Positions 12,350 to 21,454 of a stretch of 64,000 nt of DNA are shown here, in pieces. Under the pieces are notes generated by a model. The model was not told the origin of the DNA, ran no database searches, and saw nothing but the letters and a program-made list of their open reading frames with translations. The translations under genes were made by a program, and so were the position numbers. Location of the stretch: NCBI GenBank assembly GCA_963210315.1, contig OY723261.1:682001-746000 (forward strand), read 5' to 3'. This stretch comes from Rhynchopus euleeides. Lineage: Eukaryota; Euglenozoa; Diplonemea; Diplonemida; Diplonemidae. How positions within the stretch are numbered: position 1 is the stretch's first letter; every line of letters starts with the position of its first letter.

Positions 12350-12546
12350 TTTTTTTTTGGTGTCGACAATCACAGGCACTACGAGAGCTAGGCTCCTACA
12401 CAGACCCGTTCTGTCCCATTGACGCCCATTTCCCCACAAAGTAGGGTCGGGGCCAGTGTTCAAAGTAGGGTCGGGGGCAGTGGTGTTTTTTTTTGGTGTC
12501 GACAATCACAGGCACTGTGAGAGCTAGGCTACTACACAGACCCGTC
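12350..12546. repeat. 60-bp direct repeat pair
   Basis: A T-run followed by GGTGTCGACAATCACAGGCA and then an AGAGCTAGGCT-type stretch ending CACAGACCCGT occurs at about 12350-12410 and again at 12485-12546 with a few differences. Between them the phrase AAAGTAGGGTCGGGG(C/G)CAGTG is itself repeated twice. Confidence 0.8.
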
Positions 12547-12571
12547 GTTTTTTTATTATTTCCAGGCCAAA

Positions 12572-12679
12572 GGGGGTCTTCGCTGTTCGTTATTGTTCGT
12601 CAATCTTCGTCAGTTTTCAGCCAATTCAACAGGAAATGCACCAAAATGCACTGACGATCACCCCGAAGCGAAGACCCCC
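12572..12679. mobile_element. GGGGGTCTTCGCT hairpin element, copy 1
   Basis: A 108-bp element starts GGGGGTCTTCGCTGTTCG and ends CGAAGCGAAGACCCCC, with AAA on both sides. Its interior (TTCGTCAATCTTCGTCAGTT and TGCACTGACGA) matches the copy at 17000-17106. Relatives form part of both family B copies (about 35323-35433 and 40243-40353). Confidence 0.8.
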
Positions 12680-14037
12680 AAAAGCGGGGCAACACTTCAC
12701 GGATTATATACCACTGGGTATGTGGGGTCGGCTGAAGGGGGGGGGGGGGGTGGGGGGGTGCATCTTGTCGCCCCAGCCGTTTCTGCTGTTTGCTTTGCCG
12801 AGTTTATTTTGCTAATTCATAAGATTCGTTCGTTCGCCCCCTCCATCCTTCCCACCCCCCCCCTCTCCCTCCCTTGTTACGATGAAAACCATAAGAAGAC
12901 ATGTCGTTGATCGCGGTATGTAAGAAGATAAGGCGTTGTTTGTGCGTCAAACCCAAAAAGTCATGTGAAATTCCAAACCCATTTGATACGGGATGATGAT
13001 CCCTCGTATATGGCAACCAATGAAAAAACCCGAATCGGCCACATCGCCGTCCCACCCGAAGTTGCACATTCGCAGAAAACACAACGCTGAAAAGCTGTAA
13101 CTTTATTAAACCCACTGCGAGGAAAGAAGAGCGCGAACACCCAGAACAGAGATTCCAGATCAAGACCACAATTTAGGACGCAACAAGCCTGGGCAGATGC
13201 CTCTCCCCTCCCCACAACAAACCTTCTGGGGTCGAGCTGCCCTCACAAGACAAGGCACGCCAACTCACACCCCCCCCCCTTCCCCCCCCCCCCCACCCCC
13301 CAAACTTTTTAAATCTTTTTCGTTCCCATATTTTTTTGTTGCAAAAAAAAACAAACAAAAAACTCCGTGTTTCGTTAACTTGTCAAACCAACCAAAAAAG
13401 AGATCCACTCACAACCTCCCCCTCCCGCCCTCTGGTGCGTCTCTCAACCCCTGCGACGCCCGCCCGCCTGTCCAAACCACGTGTCACTCTGGTCTTTTGA
13501 ACACAGCATCCCTTTGGTCGGCGGCTCTCGTTTGGGTCATTCTGGTGGCAAGCTACCTTATATCTTCAGACATATTCGGTGTGAGGAAAGGTGCCTTCAG
13601 TCAGGACACCCACCCACAAACCTGGGGAAATCAGCCTCTGATAAGACACAAGAAGTCACGAGTGGCGTTGGCAACGTTGGATTAGCGGACCTGCATCGTA
13701 CAGAAGTCCCACGAGAGACCGCTGCACGAGAACTTAGACGCTATCACAAGCGGGCTTGCCAACACTGTATTTTTCCCAACCCCGCTCAGAAGAAGACCGA
13801 CAGTTGGGTCGATCCGAGGGGGGTGAGGGAGGCACACCGTCGCAGATAAAACTCAAGAGACACATCTCGTGGGAAAAGAATAGGGCAGGCGAAGGGGGGC
13901 GCACGGGGCCCACCACCAGACTGGGCCTGGCGGATTGCACCTGCGGGGACACGGTAAGGGGAGGGGGGCTAAAAGATAAGAGAACCAAAACAGACTCGGG
14001 GCGTATGGGGTGGTGGGGGGCTGGTGGTGACTTTTTT

Positions 14038-14958
14038 TCATTGGGACGGTGCAGGCGCTTCCGGGCGGGTCACCCGCTCCGTCACGGTGGTGCAGTCAGA
14101 GGAGGCGTAGGTCAGCAGACTCATATACCCGCTATCCGAATTTGTCGCCTCTGACCGGGCCCGCTTCCGCTCTGACTTCCGACTGCTCTTACTGCTGGAG
14201 AGCTCGTTGTACGCCCTGTAGTACGGCTCGTACATCTTGTAGTAGTAGTCGATGATCTGCAGCTCTGTCATGTTGGGCAAGGCGGGGAGGCAGGACACGC
14301 CGCACTTCTGCAGGCGGCGGATGTATTTCTTCATGCGTTTTTGGCATTTTTCACAATACGAGTCCATGAACCCAGGGTTGCAGCCCGACATGCTCGACGA
14401 GCTGCTGGCCTGCGTGGTCGCACCAGTCTCGGCTTTGCTCACGATGCCGCTACTGCTGTTCTCACTGACAGATGACACACCCGATAACGCCGTACTCATT
14501 GCTGACGACGTATGCACAGGCGGGACGTGTGGATGCGCCAGGTACCCATAATACGGGTCCCTGTAATACCCATGCGGGTGCGGGGGGTGCTGCAACGCAG
14601 GGCTGGGTGAGACGCGGCTGGGTGACTGCGGGCGCGGCGACACCGACCCACCTGCACCACCAGCGCCTGCCGGCGCCGCCATATGCGAGAGGTGGTGCAC
14701 GTACCCTCCTGGCGGGGGCGCGGACGGCATGGCTCTCGTATGCGGGTGCGGCGGATACCATGCGGGCGGCGGCTGGCACATGGCACCCAAGGAGAAGGCC
14801 ATGGGGCGCGATGCTGTGGAAGGCACGCTCACAAGGCTGGGCGGGCACGGCAGAGGGCTGCGAGGCACACCCTGCCGCTTGGCATCCTGTGGGAGGCATG
14901 TGGGGTGGGGCACAGCCTGCGTACTTGCAGTGCATACCTCTGGGCGGTCGGACGGCAT
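14038..14958 (-). CDS. unrecognised Pro/Ser/His-rich protein, 306 aa
   Basis: This is a single open frame of 306 codons. The first half is low-complexity Pro, Ala, His and Tyr, including a stretch HGYYRDPYYGY near residue 130. A Ser-rich linker follows. About residue 200 is a short compact segment with spaced cysteines and strong positive charge (CEKCQKRMKKYIRRLQKCG), then a Tyr-rich helix-like stretch (YYYKMYEPYYRAYNE) and a basic Ser/Arg tail. The Cys-basic plus Tyr-rich segment is the only part that looks folded. No known domain is recognised, although a nucleic-acid contact is conceivable from the charge. It may start instead at Met53 (MAFSLGAMC). Mobile-element DNA lies on both sides of this isolated gene, which has the same strand as all other host genes here. 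The open antisense frames seem to be composition shadows. Confidence 0.6.
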   Translation of the reverse strand: MPSDRPEVCTASTQAVPHPTCLPQDAKRQGVPRSPLPCPPSLVSVPSTASRPMAFSLGAMCQPPPAWYPPHPHTRAMPSAPPPGGYVHHLSHMAAPAGAGGAGGSVSPRPQSPSRVSPSPALQHPPHPHGYYRDPYYGYLAHPHVPPVHTSSAMSTALSGVSSVSENSSSGIVSKAETGATTQASSSSSMSGCNPGFMDSYCEKCQKRMKKYIRRLQKCGVSCLPALPNMTELQIIDYYYKMYEPYYRAYNELSSSKSSRKSERKRARSEATNSDSGYMSLLTYASSDCTTVTERVTRPEAPAPSQ

Positions 14959-16095
14959 GGCGCCGGCGTCAGGGAGGTGCTAGTGGCGCTCCACCAGCCA
15001 GGGGCAGCGCCAATGCAGGGGTGGGGCGGAGGGGGAGGGGGTGTCGTGTGTGGGGTGCACGCTCGGCTGGGCACGCGGAGCCGCGCGAGCACCCCCACGC
15101 ACCCCCGCCCTCGTCCTCCCCCTTTCCGAAAGCCCTTCGATATGTGCTGTACGGTAGGGCGTGTAACACACCCCACCACCTGCAGGCAAAGATGGTTGTG
15201 TCGGTGGTAAAGTGTTGAATGGGGTAAAGAAGTCCTGAGCTTCCCTCGGTGCGTGCTCACATCACATTGTGCATGGTGGGAAGAGAGAGACCTCAAAGGA
15301 TGACGCACCGCATCGGGGAGAAGGGTGGGAGAGGGGGTGGGGGCGGCAATGTCGTCCCGTGGGTGCACTACACAAACCTCATCCAGGCCCTGCATAGGCT
15401 GCTGCACAGCGGGGCTCGAGCTAGGGTTTAGGAGTTGCCAACGTTGTTGTTCGGCACAAGGGGCTCAGCTTATTTGGGCGGGGCAAGATGCACGCTTTGG
15501 GTGAGGCCGTGGGGAGGGGGGGGGACACAACAGACAACTAAAAACAAGGCTATCCAAAGGGCGCAATAGACCATCGCGGGGCAATGCGCAGTATCATGAA
15601 TGGACGACTTTCACTCCAACGTGCAGAAAAGTGGGCTACCCCGCAATGTAGGTGCCGCACTGACACAGCGTGTCACGGAGCCTAAGCCACTCCGATTCAC
15701 TACGAACGGAGGCATGCAGCAAAAAATGAGATCCCGATATCGATGGTCCCCCAGATTCAGCATTGTGAATAGAAAAAAAAGGCGGTGCTGGGCTCTCTTG
15801 AAAGGGATGTGTGTGAGTTAAATCCGCAGGGATTGTCAGCAGCACTTTCAATTCAAAGCCCAGCCATAACACCGCATCGGTGCGTGCCTCGGTCATGCCT
15901 CCCTGGTTTCACGTGTCGCTGGGTCCAAGGCGTCACTTCTGGGGGGGGTCTGGGTTCTGGCACTTCGCGCCGAATTATTCGGGACTGAGCAGCACCCACC
16001 CCCTCCACGTAAGGCTGAACAGCGTCCTGCCCGTTGCCCCAGTATGTTGTTTCGTTCCTTAGCTGTGCGATGCCCGCTTCGGATTTTCCACGCTA
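14959..16095. other. spacer between the 14-kb gene and a TIR element
   Basis: Nothing recognisable: moderate GC, short G-tracts near 15340 and 15515, and short open frames without domain features. Confidence 0.5.
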
Positions 16096-18902
16096 CACGG
16101 TGGGGTACGACAACCAGAGGGTAACCCTTTTCGGTACCCAAATCGGCCGAAAATCCGATAACGCATTTAGGTACCCTGGGTACCGAATTTAGGTACCCAG
16201 GGTACCTAATTTAGGTACCCAGGGTACCGAATTTAGGTACCCCCACCCCCGAAAGTTGGAAAATCTGTGGGGGGACCTTTTCAAAATTTTTTTTGGGGTG
16301 GGCCTATTTTGGACATTTGGACCCATTTTCAAAGGAATTTTTGAATTTTGAGCCCATTTTGAACCCTAAAATAGCTCATCGAAATATTTCTGCAAAAATC
16401 CGGGCCAGAATGCCAAAATCTGAGAAAATCTGGAAAATTCTGAGAATTCTGTCTGTGGTTGCAGTGTGTCATCAGACTAAAACCCGTGCCTTGTTCACCC
16501 TGTTATTCACCCCTGTGAGGTTGATCCCATATCGTTGCCTGCTTTGGGGCCTGAAGGACATAGGGGTCCAACCGGCACTTGAGCATCGCAAGGCCTGAGC
16601 GGCTGTGTGGCAGGTTTTCATTGAAGGGCCAAATCCCCCCTTTTCTGGGTGAAAAGTGTTGTGCGTCGTTCAGTATCTTGCGCGAATCGCTTTCGACACC
16701 ACCATCAAACCACCGCAAAAGAACAACCCATCTTCTGGAGTGTGATCTCTGGTGGCGGGGTGGGATGGGTGAGTGGGGTGTGACGGTGCAACGACAGTCG
16801 AACTTCTTCGAACACAGAACACCCCACCAGCCTGCCGGGCGTGTGAAGTGTTCGCAAGGATCCGCACGGTGAAAAGTTTCCTGAGTTGGCTACGCCGAAC
16901 TTACAAAATGGCAAGGTGTGAGTGTCGCTTGTTGCGACCCACTGGCTGGACGAGTTCTCTTTTTGGGACAAGACCACACACAACAAGAAGGTTGTCACAG
17001 GGGGTCTTCGCTGGTCGTTATTCTTCGTCAATCTTCGTCAGTTTTCACTATTTCAACAGCAAATACACCAAGATGCACTGACGACCATCCCGTAGCGAAG
17101 ACCCCCACAGTGAAAAAGATAGTTGGCAGCGCTTTGGGTGACAAACACAATCTACCTTGCCTTGTTGTTATGACTGTGCGCACATTCAAACCAACCTTCA
17201 TCAGCCAAGCCACGTGAGGTTTGTTCACCCGGGTTTGGCGCACACACAACGCCTTATCTTTTATACGTCCAATGCAACACTCACAGCATCGAGGCCGAGT
17301 GTTTCTCGTAGTATTTTTCGAGGGAAATCCCCCCAAAAAAGGACATATCCGTCCGAGGGCACATGAGTGCGAGACAGCTCCCAATAAAAAAACCCCCAGA
17401 CCTACCGCACATCACTTCTGGCGTTCGGAACTCGGTTTGTTTTGGGGATTGCAATCTCTTCGATTCTGCAATAAATGAGGTTTTGCTCTGAGTGAGCGGA
17501 TATAACTGGTGAAAATGGGTACAGTGGTCTGAATCTGGAGGTTGGGTGCGGGTTGTGTGTTCCGCATCATCACTACAAACCAAACCAAGCCGATTGACAC
17601 CGAACATTTTGTCTGACCTGCACCCATTGTTTCCTGCCTGCCTGCCTGTGTTGTGCTGCACCTGTGCCTCCCTGTTCTGTATTTTGTACCCTCAGCGGGT
17701 TCACGATACAGGGCAGTCCACTCCCCAAAAATCACGGTCTTGACGCCCATTCCATCCACTTTCAGTGGATGTGTTTGGTATTTCCGAATGGAATTTTCCA
17801 GCGTCAAGATTACAAGAACAGGGTCAGTCACTTCTACCGTAGCTGCGATGCCGGTAGTTGTGCAGAAATGATCTTTTCGACGGACGCGACGCCTCCCCAG
17901 CTTGCCTGTGTCTGTGTTGCCATAGCCATGTGACAGATATTCACATAACGAATGTACTGTCACACCGCAAGGGGCTTTGGACAACGTTAAACAACAGTAC
18001 ACTTGCAGGTTTGGGTCGAAAATTCCAATTTCCGCTGGTCACGGGCCCCTTTCAAAACATTGACCACCTTTCGAGAATTTAGTTCTGCACCATGGATTCG
18101 AGGGACTGCGATGATTCGGAACCGAGGATGAAGACTACTGGGAAGGAACTGTGTGCTCTCTTGAAGCACTGGAATCGGCGAACTTGGACGGAACCTAAGC
18201 GCGACAGGTGAAGGGGCATCCCGAACAAAGGCATACAAAGTGGCTCTGGAGATATTGTTGCATCTGCGACACCCTGTCTTACATCCCGCCTGGGCTCTGA
18301 TCTTCACCTATAGCAATGACTAAATCCCTATCACGGGTACATGAAGCTTTTGTAGGTACATTTAAACTTGCGAACCTCTCAACGACCTGTTAATCGCCTT
18401 GTACCGAAATCTGACCCTGGGCTTCGGCCCTCACGGCATTCAGCGGGTGACCCGATGCCGGTGTGGATGGAGAAGTGCACAGTTCTGAAACAGTGTGTCG
18501 ACGAATCCGAGGAATCCAATCAGAGTAGTCCCGAGATGAAGTGGTGCAAGAACTCAAAAACTGTTTGCCTTTGGTCAAGGCCCCCTTTCCAAAAATTTGA
18601 CCCGCGCAGTGGTGGCCAGTCCTGAGAACCAACAGTAGCATAAGCCTACGACTGGTCCAGGACGAGGCCGACCCTGTACATAGCCTGTGTATGACTACCC
18701 TGTCATACCAGGCTGCTGCTAGTTGGCCACAAGCCACTGGCAGACCATGACCCAGGGTACCGAATTTAGGTACCCTGGGTACCTAATTTAGGTACCCAGG
18801 GTACCTAAATTCGGTGCCCTGGGTACCTAATTTAGGTACCCCAGGGTACCTAAAAAATGGGTTACCCACAGGGTCCGACATCGGGTGTCGTACCCCACCG
18901 TG
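16096..18902. mobile_element. 2.8-kb CACGGTGG TIR element with GGTACC palindromes
   Basis: The left end CACGGTGGGGTACGACA and the right end TGTCGTACCCCACCGTG are exact inverted complements, flanked by TA on both sides (16094-16095 and 18903-18904). The terminal regions extend about 150 bp inward and are packed with the palindromic unit GGTACCCAGGGTACCTAAAT on both arms (about 16130-16240 and 18745-18855). It shares its first eight bases with the foldback elements at 5401 and 20558. The interior has only short open frames and I recognise no transposase. A small hairpin element (17000-17106) is nested inside. It looks like a non-autonomous or decayed member of the CACGG group. Confidence 0.88.
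17000..17106. mobile_element. GGGGGTCTTCGCT hairpin element, copy 2
   Basis: It starts GGGGGTCTTCGCTGGTCG, ends GTAGCGAAGACCCCC, and is flanked by ACA on both sides (3 bp). It is homologous along its length to 12572-12679 and lies inside the 16096-18902 element. Confidence 0.85.
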
Positions 18903-20557
18903 TACAAAATTAGCGGGGGGGGGGGGTGCACCTGCGGCGGTCTCTCTGTGTCAGAGCGGTGAGGCCAACTTTTGTTTTTCACCACCTACACCAAAACAAT
19001 TATGAGGGTGCCGGCAAAAGGTATGCGTGCAGTATTGAACGATATTTTGGCCGTGTCCCTCCCCCTCCCCCCCCCTGACGCAGTCAGAAACACGGCAGGG
19101 GTCTCTGCGCCCGAAGAAGGGACGCCCCATTCTCCCTCTTGAGATTCACACCCGGTTTGAAATAGTGTTCGGCTCCCCACTTGAACCCACCCACGGAGGC
19201 TCGCCTTGGGGGGAGGGGGAAAGGGGTATATAGAGATAATGGACCTGGGGAGAGGGGCGGGGGTGGGGGTTGCAGGTTAAACTGTGTCTTCTCCAGATAC
19301 CACTCTCCTGCTAAAGGGCATCCGAGACACTCTGTTGATATCCCTCTCGAAGGGCAGCAACGAGGTAGGTACGACATAATACGATGTGTTGGGTGGTCCT
19401 TCTGGGCAGCTCTTGGCGGCAATGGCGAGGCGTTGCGAAGAGAACTTGTTTTGTGCGTCACGACAATCACACTTGCACTGCACACAGCGTATTGTAGTTT
19501 GGGGTATGCTTGCAGGCATCGCGGGGTGCCCCCGAGAGTCCACACCGCAAGAACCGGGCCCAGCATGCACACAAATTACTTCACGCAACAACAGCCTGCA
19601 AAGCAAGTTCTCTCCGCCCCTCTGCGGCCAGGTTTGAAAAAAAGCGAGCACACCTGTCACATTGCAGCACACAAGTATGATTCACTTCTGAGAGTGTTTG
19701 TATATCCAGAGGTGAGGTGTGGCTCTCTGCAGAGAGGCCGCATCCTGCTGTGTGCTTTGTGTTTCGTTTCCTCCCCCCGTGGTGGCATGAGGTGTGGCAA
19801 AAAAAATTATACAGCAGCGATGGTTTTGCATGAAGACAAAAGTACCTCGGAAAGTACCTCAAAGCTCAGATCACGATGCGATGACGCACAATAAAGATAA
19901 TGCATTTGTGTCGAGCGCCGAACCCGGAATATATCTCAGGACCACCCACCTCCGCTCCCTCCCCCTCGCAGCCCCGCCATCCACGCGGAAGGGGTGTTGT
20001 GCGGGTTCGGCAGTGAAATGCAGAGAACGGTAAGATATCCAGAGGCCAGACCTTCGGGCGCCCGCCCTCCCCCCCCCTCCCCCGCAGAGAAGAGAGAGTT
20101 GCGGGAGAAGGCAATTCCCTCCACCGGCCATTCTCTATGCGGCTGCAGGCTGTACCTGAGTGTCTCAGTCTCAATAGTGAAAGACACGGCATGGGGAGCA
20201 ACGCCACTCTCTTGTTTCCGACGTGCACCGCCGGGCGAGCTGTATCGAGGAAGCGCTGCAAAGAATCGTAAGGCTTGGCGGACAGAACCCCCGAACCATG
20301 AGCCGTATTCAGGGGTGGGAGAAGGATGGGGGTGGGTGTGTGAAACAAGTCTGTGCTTTCTTTTTTTGAATAGAAAAAAATGAGGGGCGGGGTGGGCGGG
20401 GGGGAAGAAATAATATACCGAGAGAGACAAAAAAAGCAGACCGACTGAACGAAACAGGCAACAGAACCACCTACCCCACACCCTGGACCCGCCCTTCGAG
20501 AAGATCAGGCCACACCCACCCCACTGTCCCCACTCCCCCCCCCCCCAACACCCCCCA
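18903..20557. other. spacer with a short repeat shared with 52.4 kb
   Basis: No gene is supported. At 19430-19461 the sequence GCGTTGCGAAGAGAACTTGT plus TTTGTGCGTCAC is also found, inverted, at 52484-52515. Further similarity (CACGCAACA, then AAGTTCTCTCC) lies near 19582-19615 and 52393-52429. The stretch 20515-20557 is C-rich. Confidence 0.6.
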
Positions 20558-20793
20558 CACGGTGGGATCTTGTAAATTTTACATGTATAACTACAAGTAT
20601 ATACATGTATTATACATGTATAATACTTGCATGTCAACTATTATACATGTATAATACATGTATATGCCTGAAATATACATGTAAAATACATGTATATCAA
20701 GTAAAAATACAAGTATAATACTTGCATGTCAACTATTATACATGTATTTTTACTTGATATACATGTATTTTACATGTATATTTCAGGCATTTA

Positions 20794-21000
20794 CACGGTG
20801 GACTCCAGCCACCCTAGCGGGAGTCTGGGAGCGGGAGTCTGAGAGGGTGTCTTTTTCTGCAGTATGTACTGGAGACTCCCGCTAGCGGGAGTCTATTTTC
20901 CAGCTAATTTAGGCTAAAGACTCCCGCTAGCGGGAGTCCGAGACTCCCGCTAGTTGAGACTCCCGAAAAGGGTTACCCTACCCCCGCTGGAGTCCACCGT
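20794..21000. mobile_element. CACGGTGGACTCC element nested in the foldback arm
   Basis: Ends are CACGGTGGACTCCAGC and GCTGGAGTCCACCGTG, flanked by TA on both sides. The uninterrupted arm in copy 1 (about 5970-5985, CAGGCATATACATG) is the empty site. The interior repeats GACTCCCGCTAGCGGGAGTC palindromes. It is homologous to 37818-37991 and shares the CACGGTGG terminus with its host element, so one transposase may recognise both. Confidence 0.9.
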
Positions 21001-21454
21001 GTACATGTATTTTACATGTATAATCATGGTTTTCAACAGATCTTTACGAAGATGTTGGCTGGAAAACGGCTTTTTTAAAGATCTTTGTAAAATTTTCAAT
21101 TTTCCTAAGATCTTGGTATTTTTTACTAAGATCTTAGCTAAGATCTTAGTTTTTCCCCCATATTCCTTGTTGACTGACTGGAGATACACTCCCTGACGAG
21201 GCCCAGGACGATTTTTCCTGCCGGCAGCGTACGACACAATGCACGGCGTCAGCAAACATATACTGACTGAGAGCGGTTGCGGCTGAACGGTGTTGTGACT
21301 GCATTTCATAGCTTACCTTCTCCCCCACAAATCCCTCCTGATCGCAATCTGTGCCTGTTCCTGAGTGTGTCTTGCTGTCGCCGATGAGCTGCTTGCCGCA
21401 AACCCCACCCCAACATGCCTCGCCACAATCATCATCCACAAAGCCAGGGCCATC

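Larger units (their letters stand above)
11841..14037. other. non-coding interval with short repeats
   Basis: Contains a (GTT)n microsatellite at about 12322-12350, a direct repeat (next entry), a hairpin element at 12572-12679 and long G or C runs near 12290, 12740 and 13270-13300. No gene is supported; open frames are short and of low complexity. Confidence 0.55.
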
